The position numbers and the translations under genes were made by a program. The notes below the pieces were generated by a model that saw only the letters and a program-made list of their open reading frames with translations, did not search any database and was not told where the DNA came from. Positions 1 through 5,354 of a stretch of 5,915 bases of DNA are shown here, piece after piece (positions within the stretch are counted from its first letter, which is position 1; each line of letters begins with the position of its first letter). The stretch comes from an uncultured Eubacteriales bacterium (lineage in GTDB: Bacteria; Bacillota; Clostridia; Lachnospirales; Lachnospiraceae): NCBI GenBank assembly GCA_900321505.1, contig ONWK01000387.1, positions 1-5,915 on the forward strand, in the 5' to 3' direction.

Positions 1-679
1 CAGGGGTTGCGATTCCGCTTTCGGAAATGTATATCACATCCGCGGGAACCATGGATCTCAGCCTCAGGCTAGTCCCCATATCCACCGAAAAGTCCTTAAG
101 ATTACGGTTGTTTACACCAAGGATTCTTGCTCCCGCCCTGAGGCAGCGTTCCACTTCTTCGGCGTCATGCGCCTCAAATATACAGGAAAGCCCGAGTCTG
201 TTCGCATAGCTGAAATACTCTGCCAGGTCCTTATCCGAAAGGATCGCCGCGATGAGAAGCACTGCCGATGCGCCCAGCACCTTCGCCTGATCGATCATGT
301 AGGTGTCTACGGTAAAATCCTTACGCAGTACGGGGATTTTCACCTTTCCTGCTATCTCCTTAAGATAGATGTCGCTTCCCCGGAATCTGTCCGGTTCCGT
401 AAGGCAGCTTATACAGTCCGCGCCTGCTGCCTCATACTCCTCTGCGATCTCAAGATATGGGAATTCCTCTGCGATCACTCCTTTGGATGGAGAAGCCTTC
501 TTTACCTCCGCAATAACGGAAAGTCCCGGCTTCCTGAGCGCCGCTTCGAAGGAAAAATCCGCTTTTCCTTCTTCCTCCGCCTTTTGTACCGCCAGCCGGT
601 GCAGCTCTTCCGGCGATATCTTTTCCTTATCCGAAGTTATCCTTATCCGTGTTAATTCTGCAAGTTCATCAAGGATCAT
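1..679 (-). CDS. trpC: Indole-3-glycerol phosphate synthase, C-terminus cut by window edge
   Basis: TrpC catalyses ring closure and decarboxylation of 1-(2-carboxyphenylamino)-1-deoxyribulose 5-phosphate to indole-3-glycerol phosphate, the fourth step of tryptophan synthesis, in the cytoplasm. The frame is open from ATG at 679 to the window edge: 226 codons, beginning MILDELAELTRIR. A TIM-barrel IGPS pattern is clear: IAEVKKASPSKG (residues 56-67, with E58 and K60), LRKDF (118-122, K120 the likely general acid), IFEAHD (E169), GVNNRNL (188-194, N190) and SESGI (219-223). These match the catalytic and phosphate-binding residues known in the family. The usual length is about 255-265 residues, so roughly 30-40 residues of the last barrel strand and helix lie outside the window. 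The start is set by GGAG 7 nt upstream of ATG, in the 14-nt gap after the trpD stop. No frameshift is seen. Identity is secure. Confidence 0.96.
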   Translation of the reverse strand, partial: MILDELAELTRIRITSDKEKISPEELHRLAVQKAEEEGKADFSFEAALRKPGLSVIAEVKKASPSKGVIAEEFPYLEIAEEYEAAGADCISCLTEPDRFRGSDIYLKEIAGKVKIPVLRKDFTVDTYMIDQAKVLGASAVLLIAAILSDKDLAEYFSYANRLGLSCIFEAHDAEEVERCLRAGARILGVNNRNLKDFSVDMGTSLRLRSMVPADVIYISESGIATP

Positions 680-693
680 TTTAAAGCTCCATT

Positions 694-1710
694 CTAACGG
701 TTGCTGACTTCTATCATCTTCTCAAGTGTTTCAAGGGCTTTTCCCGAATCAATGATCTCAGCAGCAAGCTTTATTCCTTCCGCCATGCTCTCTGCCTTGC
801 CGCCGATATAAAGGGAAGCACCTGCATTCATCAGTGTAGCATCTCTCTTCGGACCCTTCTCACCGGAAAATATGGCCCGTGTGATAGCTGCATTTTCCTC
901 GGGAGTTCCACCCGCAAGGTCCTCCTTGCTGCAGGTCCTGAAGCCAAAATCCTCAGGCTTAATAACCGTAGTTCTGTACCATCCATCCTTAATCTCACAG
1001 ATTGTTGTGGGTGAGGAAAGAGATATCTCATCCAGCTTGTCCTGACCGTATACAACCATTCCGCGCTTTACGCCAAGGCTTACAAGTACTCTTGCAAGAG
1101 GCTCTACAAGATATTCATCATATACGCCCAGCAGCTGCATGGAGGGCGATCCCGGGTTTGTAAGAGGTCCGAGGATATTGAACACTGTCCTGAAGCCCAG
1201 CTCTCTCCTTATACTTCCTACATATTTCATGGAGGTGTGATATTTCTGTGCGAAGAAAAAGCACATACCCGTTTCCTTAAGCACCTCTATACATTTATCA
1301 GGCTCCTGCTGGATATTAACACCCAGCGCTTCAAGACAGTCAGCAGTACCGCACTTTGAGGAAGCTGCACGGTTACCGTGCTTTGCAACCTTCATTCCGC
1401 CTGCCGCAGCGATGATAGCTGAGGTCGTTGAAATGTTGAAGCTTCCGGCATTGTCTCCGCCTGTACCTACGATCTCGAATATCTCCATACCGGTATCCAC
1501 GCGGGTTGCATGATCTCTCATGGCAGCAGCACAGCCTGCGATCTCATCAGTGGTCTCCGCCCTTGCGCTCTTTGTTGATAAAGCAGCGAGGAATGCCGCA
1601 TTCTGAGTTGCGCTGGTCTCACCTGACATTATCTCGTTCATTACCGTATATGCCTCATCGTAGCTGAGGTCTTCCTTGTTTACTATCTTTTCGATTGCTT
1701 CCTTGATCAT
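694..1710 (-). CDS. trpD: Anthranilate phosphoribosyltransferase
   Basis: TrpD transfers the phosphoribosyl group of PRPP to anthranilate, giving N-(5-phosphoribosyl)anthranilate, the second committed step of the pathway. The 338 residues match the usual length of a stand-alone TrpD, so there is no fused TrpG domain. An N-terminal helical domain (about 1-70) is followed by the nucleoside phosphorylase/phosphoribosyltransferase fold. Visible motifs are the PRPP loop GTGGD (82-86), NISTTS (92-97), KHGNRAASSKCG (110-121), the anthranilate-site arginines in SIRRELGFR (166-174), NILGPLTNP (178-186) and the Mg-binding D227-E228 in KLDEIS. Many relatives have a glycine just before the LDE element; here it is lysine (GQDKLDE), which I take as normal lineage variation. 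The start has an excellent AGGAGG site 8 nt before ATG. The gene sits 127 nt after trpG, much further than other genes in this operon, and 14 nt before trpC. Confidence 0.98.
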   Translation of the reverse strand: MIKEAIEKIVNKEDLSYDEAYTVMNEIMSGETSATQNAAFLAALSTKSARAETTDEIAGCAAAMRDHATRVDTGMEIFEIVGTGGDNAGSFNISTTSAIIAAAGGMKVAKHGNRAASSKCGTADCLEALGVNIQQEPDKCIEVLKETGMCFFFAQKYHTSMKYVGSIRRELGFRTVFNILGPLTNPGSPSMQLLGVYDEYLVEPLARVLVSLGVKRGMVVYGQDKLDEISLSSPTTICEIKDGWYRTTVIKPEDFGFRTCSKEDLAGGTPEENAAITRAIFSGEKGPKRDATLMNAGASLYIGGKAESMAEGIKLAAEIIDSGKALETLEKMIEVSNR

Positions 1711-1718
1711 TTGTCTTT

Positions 1719-1724
1719 CCTCCT
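1719..1724 (-). promoter_or_regulatory. Ribosome binding site of trpD
   Basis: On the minus strand AGGAGG is followed by AAAGACAA and the trpD ATG. It fixes the start at 1710 and shows that trpD has its own strong initiation site, in contrast to the stop-coupled site of trpG. Confidence 0.85.
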
Positions 1725-1746
1725 GTTGTGTTTTATTATGTTTTTT

Positions 1747-1778
1747 GTAACTATTCAGCCGGGGTGCTGAATAATTAC
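1747..1778 (-). other. 13-bp stem-loop in the trpG-trpD spacer
   Basis: In the 127-nt gap between trpG and trpD the minus-strand RNA can fold a 13-bp stem: arm 1778-1766, six-base loop ACCCCG at 1765-1760, arm 1759-1747. Twelve pairs are Watson-Crick and one (1774 with 1751) is a G-U pair in the minus-strand RNA. In a plus-strand RNA that position would be an A-C mismatch, which favours function in the trp mRNA. On the minus strand the stem is followed by CAAAAAACATAATAAAA, not by a U-run, so it is not an ordinary intrinsic terminator for trp transcription. It could stabilise mRNA ends, be a processing site, or tune trpD translation; the role is inference. Confidence 0.6.
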
Positions 1779-1837
1779 TATTTTTCTGTTATTTTTACTT
1801 ACATGTGGCGAGAAATCTCTACGGCCATGGAATGTTT

Positions 1838-2407
1838 TTACCCGTTAATATAATTCATCAGCATCTTCATTCCGTCAGGCGTAAGTATCGACTCCGGATG
1901 GAACTGCAGTCCGTACACCGGGTAATCCTTATGCATTACCGCCATGATCTCTCCGTCATCCAGGCTCACAGCCGTAACCTTCAGGCAATCCGGTATGCTT
2001 TCCTCCTTAGCCGAAAGGGAATGATACCTTGCCACCTTAACCTCTTCCTCAAGGCCCCGGAAAATGGGGCACTCCGTGTCTATCCTGCTCACCGACTGTT
2101 TTCCGTGCATCAGCCGTTTGGCATATGTGACCTCCGCTCCGAAGACCTCGCAGATTGCCTGATGTCCGAGGCAGACACCCAATATGGGGATCTCTCCCGC
2201 AAGCTCTCTTATCACATCCTCGCAGACACCCGCATCCGACGGTTTTCCCGGTCCCGGTGAAAGGATGATCTTCTCCGGCTTCAGTTCTCTTATCTCCGCC
2301 GCAGTAAGCTCATCATTTCTCACCACCCGGATATCCGGAGAAATACTGCCAACAAGCTGATAAAGGTTGTAAGAAAAGCTGTCATAATTATCTATCAGAA
2401 GTATCAT
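1838..2407 (-). CDS. trpG: Anthranilate synthase component II (glutamine amidotransferase)
   Basis: TrpG hydrolyses glutamine and passes ammonia to TrpE for anthranilate formation. The 189 residues are the normal length of a single class I (triad) amidotransferase domain. Visible motifs are DNYDSF (6-11), ILSPGPGKP (48-56), the nucleophile elbow GVCLGHQ (77-83) with catalytic C79, MHGK (100-103), RYHSL (127-131) and the FHPES element (169-173) supplying H170 and E172, so the Cys-His-Glu triad is complete. The gene follows trpE by 11 nt and its Shine-Dalgarno overlaps the trpE stop, as expected for partners made in equal amounts. Sequence alone cannot exclude that it also serves PabB in folate synthesis, as dual-use TrpG/PabA proteins do in some Firmicutes, but its place inside the trp operon makes tryptophan its main role. 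Confidence 0.97.
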   Translation of the reverse strand: MILLIDNYDSFSYNLYQLVGSISPDIRVVRNDELTAAEIRELKPEKIILSPGPGKPSDAGVCEDVIRELAGEIPILGVCLGHQAICEVFGAEVTYAKRLMHGKQSVSRIDTECPIFRGLEEEVKVARYHSLSAKEESIPDCLKVTAVSLDDGEIMAVMHKDYPVYGLQFHPESILTPDGMKMLMNYING

Positions 2408-2412
2408 GTCCC

Positions 2413-2420
2413 ATCACCTC
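2413..2420 (-). promoter_or_regulatory. trpG ribosome binding site overlapping the trpE stop
   Basis: The minus strand reads TGAGGTGATGGGACATG. The trpE stop TGA (2421-2419) shares its last two bases with the Shine-Dalgarno GAGGTGAT, 5 nt before the trpG ATG at 2407. A ribosome finishing trpE therefore uncovers or directly feeds the trpG start. This is a coupling arrangement that suits two subunits of one complex. Confidence 0.8.
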
Positions 2421-3924
2421 AGCTTTCACTTGCCTGTTCCACGGAATTCAGGACTGCCCTTGCCTTGTTAAGGCTTTCCTGATATTCACTTTCGGGAACA
2501 CTGTCTGCGACTATACCCGCGCCGGCTCTTACGAAGACCTTGCCGGCCTTTTTGTATGCAAGCCTGATGGCTATGCAGGTATCAAGATTTCCGGCGAAAT
2601 CGATATATCCTACCGCTCCTCCGTACACACCTCGCTTCACGCCTTCAAGCTCGCTGATGATCTCACATGCTCTTATCTTTGGAGCTCCGGAAAGTGTTCC
2701 TGCGGGAAGCACTGCCGAAACGGCATCCAGGGCATCGTATCTTTCCTTATCTATCAGCCCCTTCACCGTAGAACCGATGTGCATCACATGAGAGTATTTA
2801 TGAACTGACATATAATCCACAACCTCCACGGTACCAAAGCGGCTTATCCTGCCCAGATCATTCCTTCCCAGATCCACAAGCATGTTGTGCTCAGCCAATT
2901 CCTTCTCATCCTTCAGAAGGCCTTCCTCAAGAGCCTTATCCTCTTCAGGACTTTTGCCTCTCGGCCGTGTGCCTGCCAGCGGGTAGGTGTAAAGCTCTCC
3001 GTTATCCAGCTTAACCAGCGTCTCAGGTGATGCTCCCGCCAGCTCTTCACCGTTCATGTCAAAATAGAACATATACGGCGAGGGATTCGTGCCCCTCAGC
3101 AGCCTGTAAGCATCGAAAAGGCTTCCTGCATAATCTGCTTCCATCCTGTTGGAAAGAACCACCTGGAAGATATCTCCTTCAAAAATGTAATGCTTACCCT
3201 GCTCCACCATCCTGCAGTATCTCTCTTTATCAAAGAGGGGCTTTAATTCCGAAAGCAGGCGTCCCTTCGGTATTATCTCCTTTTCACCGAACAGGATGGT
3301 CTGCTCCATTTCATCCAGCTCCGCAAGCGCTCTTGCATATCCTTCCTCCAGCGATCCGGTAGGTACATTTGTGATAAGCACTATCCTCTGCCTGATATTG
3401 TCGAAGGCGATGCATTTATCATAAAGCATAAGCTCCATGTCGGAGAAACCGTCAGACTCCTTAACCGTAAGGTCCAGCTTCGGCTCGCTGTATTTGATAT
3501 AATCATAAGCGAAATATCCCACCAGGCCTCCCGTAAAGCTCGGCAGTCCCTCCAGCTTCGGGCTCCGGTAATCCTTAAGCAGCTCCCTCAGAACCTCCGC
3601 CGGACTTCCGAAAGCATCCGCTTCCTCTCCTCCGCGGCGTATCCGGTATACCTTTACCTCACCGGTATGAAGCTCCTCAACCTTCATCTCATACTGGTTC
3701 AGTATGATGCTCAGCTTCGGATCATATCCGAGAAATGTGTATCTCCCGGTATAGGACTGGTTTACAACGCTCTCCAGGATAAATGTCCTGCTGCTCTTCT
3801 TCCTGAGCCTCCGCATAACCTCGATAGGTGTTACCATGTCCGACAGGATTTCCTTTGCCACCGGAACAATGCGATATTCGTCCCGGTATTTCTTCAGCTC
3901 CTCATAGCTTGTCAGGATCGCCAT
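2419..3924 (-). CDS. trpE: Anthranilate synthase component I
   Basis: TrpE converts chorismate and ammonia from TrpG into anthranilate and pyruvate, the entry step of the pathway. With the ATG at 3924 it has 501 residues, a normal length. The N-terminal regulatory half has FILESV (48-53), whose ES pair (51-52) matches the tryptophan feedback site of characterised TrpE proteins, and GGLVGYFAYD (132-141). The chorismate-binding half has EGDIFQVVLSNR (249-260), RGTNPSPYMFY (277-287), GASPETLV (297-304), PLAGTRPRG (315-323), EHNMLVDLGRNDLGR (345-359), PAGTLSGAPK (407-416) and GAGIVADSVPESEY (468-481) with the Mg-binding glutamates. Residue patterns fit TrpE rather than PabB, supported by the operon. 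The longer frame from GTG at 3987 is rejected: a perfect AAGGAGGT lies 6 nt before the ATG at 3924 and the GTG has no such site. Expression is controlled by the T-box leader upstream. Confidence 0.98.
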   Translation of the reverse strand: MAILTSYEELKKYRDEYRIVPVAKEILSDMVTPIEVMRRLRKKSSRTFILESVVNQSYTGRYTFLGYDPKLSIILNQYEMKVEELHTGEVKVYRIRRGGEEADAFGSPAEVLRELLKDYRSPKLEGLPSFTGGLVGYFAYDYIKYSEPKLDLTVKESDGFSDMELMLYDKCIAFDNIRQRIVLITNVPTGSLEEGYARALAELDEMEQTILFGEKEIIPKGRLLSELKPLFDKERYCRMVEQGKHYIFEGDIFQVVLSNRMEADYAGSLFDAYRLLRGTNPSPYMFYFDMNGEELAGASPETLVKLDNGELYTYPLAGTRPRGKSPEEDKALEEGLLKDEKELAEHNMLVDLGRNDLGRISRFGTVEVVDYMSVHKYSHVMHIGSTVKGLIDKERYDALDAVSAVLPAGTLSGAPKIRACEIISELEGVKRGVYGGAVGYIDFAGNLDTCIAIRLAYKKAGKVFVRAGAGIVADSVPESEYQESLNKARAVLNSVEQASES

Positions 3925-3930
3925 AGCCGT

Positions 3931-3938
3931 ACCTCCTT
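3931..3938 (-). promoter_or_regulatory. Ribosome binding site that decides the trpE start
   Basis: AAGGAGGT on the minus strand, 6 nt (ACGGCT) before ATG at 3924, is a full match to the anti-Shine-Dalgarno. It supports the 501-residue TrpE and shows that the 21 extra codons up to GTG 3987 belong to untranslated leader between the terminator and the gene. Confidence 0.9.
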
Positions 3939-3999
3939 CTGTAAATTCCTGAACATTTTCAGCTCCTACGGTTCCGCTGCAATACACTTTCAGATGTTT

Positions 4000-4043
4000 A
4001 AAAACAAAAAGTCCTTCATCCGGATATACTCCGGATGAAGGAC
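4000..4043 (-). terminator. Intrinsic terminator of the trp T-box leader
   Basis: The minus-strand RNA forms a perfect 13-bp stem: arm GTCCTTCATCCGG at 4043-4031, loop AGTATAT at 4030-4024, arm CCGGATGAAGGAC at 4023-4011, then TTTTTGTTTTT at 4010-4000. Its 5' arm contains the bases needed by the antiterminator (CCUUCA, 4041-4036), so the two folds exclude each other. It is the decision point for entry into trpE. It also appears to be the first strong terminator met by any transcript arriving from the upstream genes. Confidence 0.95.
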
Positions 4044-4068
4044 GAATATACTCGTGGTGCCACCTTCA
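4036..4068 (-). promoter_or_regulatory. Antiterminator with tRNA acceptor-binding bulge
   Basis: TGAAGG (4068-4063) pairs with CCTTCA (4041-4036), and ACGA (4055-4052) pairs with TCGT (4045-4042), leaving the seven-base bulge UGGCACC (4062-4056). The UGGC part should pair with the free 3' end GCCA of the tRNA. The C at 4059 calls for discriminator base G73, which bacterial tRNA-Trp carries. The same CCTTCA bases are needed by the terminator stem. Confidence 0.9.
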
Positions 4069-4187
4069 TTTCGCATATGTATAATATGCGCTCATTAGCA
4101 GGATACTATCATATCCCCGGCAATTAACGCTCGCCTCACGTAGCCTAATACTCAGGATCAAATCCCTTTCCGGGCTCCCTCCGCAAT

Positions 4188-4190
4188 CCA
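4188..4190 (-). promoter_or_regulatory. Specifier codon UGG (Trp)
   Basis: In the 3' side of the Stem I internal loop the minus strand reads CAAATGGATTG. TGG at 4190-4188, followed by a purine as is usual after specifiers, lies between the upper Stem I helix and the basal CGG strand. It would pair with the CCA anticodon of tRNA-Trp and agrees with the genes it controls. Confidence 0.88.
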
Positions 4191-4290
4191 TTTGACAGAC
4201 AGTAACCGCCGGGTTCTCAGCATCCCCTGCTCTCTGTGAGGTACCTCTTCTGCCGTTATCTTTGCATCAACGGTTTATCAATATGTTGCT

Positions 4291-4319
4291 ATTTTATGCT
4301 CATGAAAAACAAATGTCAA
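4291..4319 (-). promoter_or_regulatory. Vegetative (sigma-A type) promoter of the trp operon
   Basis: The -35 box TTGACA (4319-4314) is a perfect consensus. A 17-bp spacer leads to TAAAAT (4296-4291), a five-of-six match to TATAAT. Transcription should begin near 4284, just ahead of T-box Stem I. The promoter lies directly after the stop codon of the upstream membrane-protein gene (6 nt between them). No operator palindrome is evident, which fits control by attenuation rather than by a repressor. Confidence 0.9.
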
Positions 4320-4325
4320 GCAAAA

Positions 4326-4967
4326 TTATAACTGATTTTGGGACTTCTGCGCTTCCTGCCACATGGTCCGCATATATTCCACATATTTCAGGTTTTCATC
4401 ACCGTATCCAAGTCTGACATACTGACAGAATGGCGCCACTGCCATGATGGCGTCATCCATGGGAGCGTCCAAAGCCTTTGGGTATGAAATATTAAATGAT
4501 TCCCTGACCGTCTCCACCATCACAAAATACTGCGTCCCATAATTGGTATTCACGATCCTCTTATACATAAGCAGGAGCTCCTGTGTGGCGATAACCCGGG
4601 TGAGATTCGGCTTAAAGGCAAATAACTCCGCCGAAGCGAGCGCTGCTTCATTCTGAAATGTAAATGTCCTGAAAAGCCGGTCTCCCTTCTCAAGCAGCTG
4701 AGGATCCCGCTTAAGCGGCCTGCAGCTCCTGGGGCGAAGATATTTCACCAGAAAAATGATAGCCGGAATAAGAAACGGCAGCAGGAAAAAGGCGCATACC
4801 ACCACCAATACCCAGTTATCGGACACAACGCCCAGAATACCGCAGACTATTATCACCAGACTGAGAACACTGAACAAAATAAGACCGGGCTTAAGCCTTT
4901 TTTTAATCGCGCTCAGAATAATGCTGCTCCCATCATGATTGGGAACATAATTGATCGTTTTTGCCAT
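4326..4967 (-). CDS. Unrecognised two-helix membrane protein
   Basis: I do not recognise this 213-residue protein. It has a short polar N-terminus (1-26, with the basic run KKRLK at 22-26), two strongly hydrophobic segments at about 28-48 and 52-76 joined by a two- to three-residue turn (SDN), then the basic stretch KYLRPRSCRPLKR (75-87) and a soluble domain of about 125 residues. The positive residues on both flanks suggest a hairpin with both ends in the cytoplasm. The soluble part alternates hydrophobic and polar residues (for example RVIATQELLLMYKRIV, 124-139) and could be a small alpha/beta or PH-like fold, but no diagnostic motif is visible. There is no cleavable signal peptide. The gene starts 4 nt after the ridA stop, with AGGA inside the end of ridA 7 nt before ATG, so it is translationally coupled to ridA. 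It ends 6 nt before the trp promoter. Confidence 0.85.
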   Translation of the reverse strand: MAKTINYVPNHDGSSIILSAIKKRLKPGLILFSVLSLVIIVCGILGVVSDNWVLVVVCAFFLLPFLIPAIIFLVKYLRPRSCRPLKRDPQLLEKGDRLFRTFTFQNEAALASAELFAFKPNLTRVIATQELLLMYKRIVNTNYGTQYFVMVETVRESFNISYPKALDAPMDDAIMAVAPFCQYVRLGYGDENLKYVEYMRTMWQEAQKSQNQL

Positions 4968-4971
4968 GATC

Positions 4972-5352
4972 CTATCCTATCTCTGCTACTGCCTCTATCT
5001 CGATCAGAACGTCCTTCGGGAGCCTTGCCACCTCCACACAGCTGCGGGCAGGAAAGCTGGTTGTAAAGAAGGATGCATATACCTCATTTACTTTGGCAAA
5101 ATCATCCATATTCTTTATGAAAACCACCGTTTTAACCACTCTGTCAAGGCTCGTGCCCGATGCCTCCAACAATGCTGCGAGGTTTCCGATAGCCTGATGT
5201 GCCTGAACCTCGATATCTCCTTCCACCAGCTGATTAGTCGCCGGATCGATCGGGATCATGCCTGATGTGAATAGAAGATTCCCCGTGCGTACTGCCTGGG
5301 AATACGGTCCGATAGCCGCCGGTGCCTTGTCTGTTGAAATGATCTCCTTCAC
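4972..5352 (-). CDS. ridA: RidA family enamine/imine deaminase
   Basis: RidA (YjgF/YER057c/UK114) proteins hydrolyse reactive enamine/imine intermediates such as 2-aminoacrylate, which PLP enzymes release from serine or threonine, and so protect cellular PLP enzymes. The 126 residues match the family length, and the protein is normally a soluble homotrimer. Visible are GPYSQAV (15-21), FTSGMIPID (28-36), the long helix around EVQAHQAIGNLAALLEAS (48-65) and the signature PARSCVEVARLPKDVLIEIEAVA (101-123). R103 and E118 occupy the places of E. coli R105 and E120, so an active deaminase is predicted. The start is GTG, not ATG: AAGGAGG inside the end of the upstream gene lies well placed for it, and no other in-frame start gives a complete family N-terminus. 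The spacing is 2 nt after cvfB and 4 nt before the membrane-protein gene. Exact substrate and subfamily are not shown by sequence. Confidence 0.95.
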   Translation of the reverse strand: MKEIISTDKAPAAIGPYSQAVRTGNLLFTSGMIPIDPATNQLVEGDIEVQAHQAIGNLAALLEASGTSLDRVVKTVVFIKNMDDFAKVNEVYASFFTTSFPARSCVEVARLPKDVLIEIEAVAEIG

Positions 5353-5354
5353 TG

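Larger units (their letters stand above)
4000..4284 (-). ncRNA. T-box riboswitch leader, tRNA-Trp specific
   Basis: This leader of about 285 nt senses the charging state of tRNA-Trp and controls read-through into trpE. The conserved T-box element appears as AAGGTGGCACCACG (4066-4053). Stem I runs from about 4280 to 4181: a basal CCG/CGG pairing (4273-4271 with 4183-4181), an upper helix GGCAG/CTGTC (4254-4250 with 4202-4198), the ACAGAGAG segment near 4237-4230 and an apical GGG/CCC stem, as in other T-boxes. The specifier side holds UGG. Downstream are a region with the small hairpin GGATAT-GATA-GTATCC (4116-4101), a 7-bp stem CGCATAT/ATATGCG (4090-4084 with 4078-4072) in the place of Stem III, then antiterminator and terminator. 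Uncharged tRNA-Trp should favour read-through. Helix limits inside Stem I and Stem II are my hand folding; the T-box class itself is secure. Confidence 0.95.

Noticed and set aside
167..655. Plus-strand open frame of 162 codons at the left end
   Set aside because: It is the antisense shadow of trpC, whose minus-strand frame is open to the window edge and contains all IGPS motifs up to the cut.
1711..1760. Possible internal promoter before trpD on the minus strand
   Set aside because: GTTACA (1752-1747) is only a four-of-six -35 match, and no -10 box stands at a 16-18 bp distance; A/T richness alone explains the similarity.
1747..1795. Plus-strand terminator: stem followed by a T-rich stretch
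   Set aside because: No plus-strand gene ends nearby, the stem has a mismatch in that direction, and the T-run begins several bases after the stem.
1799..1828. Nine-codon ATG frame after trpG on the minus strand
   Set aside because: No Shine-Dalgarno precedes it, it has no Trp codon and it does not overlap a neighbour in a way that suggests coupling.
1805..2260. Plus-strand open frame of 151 codons opposite trpG
   Set aside because: It lies antisense to a complete trpG with all catalytic motifs, has no family resemblance and has no convincing ribosome binding site. It is a shadow frame.
4325..4330. TATAAT on the minus strand at the end of the membrane-protein gene
   Set aside because: It is a perfect -10 hexamer, but no -35-like sequence lies about 17 bp upstream, and the TTGACA/TAAAAT pair just downstream is far better placed for the leader.
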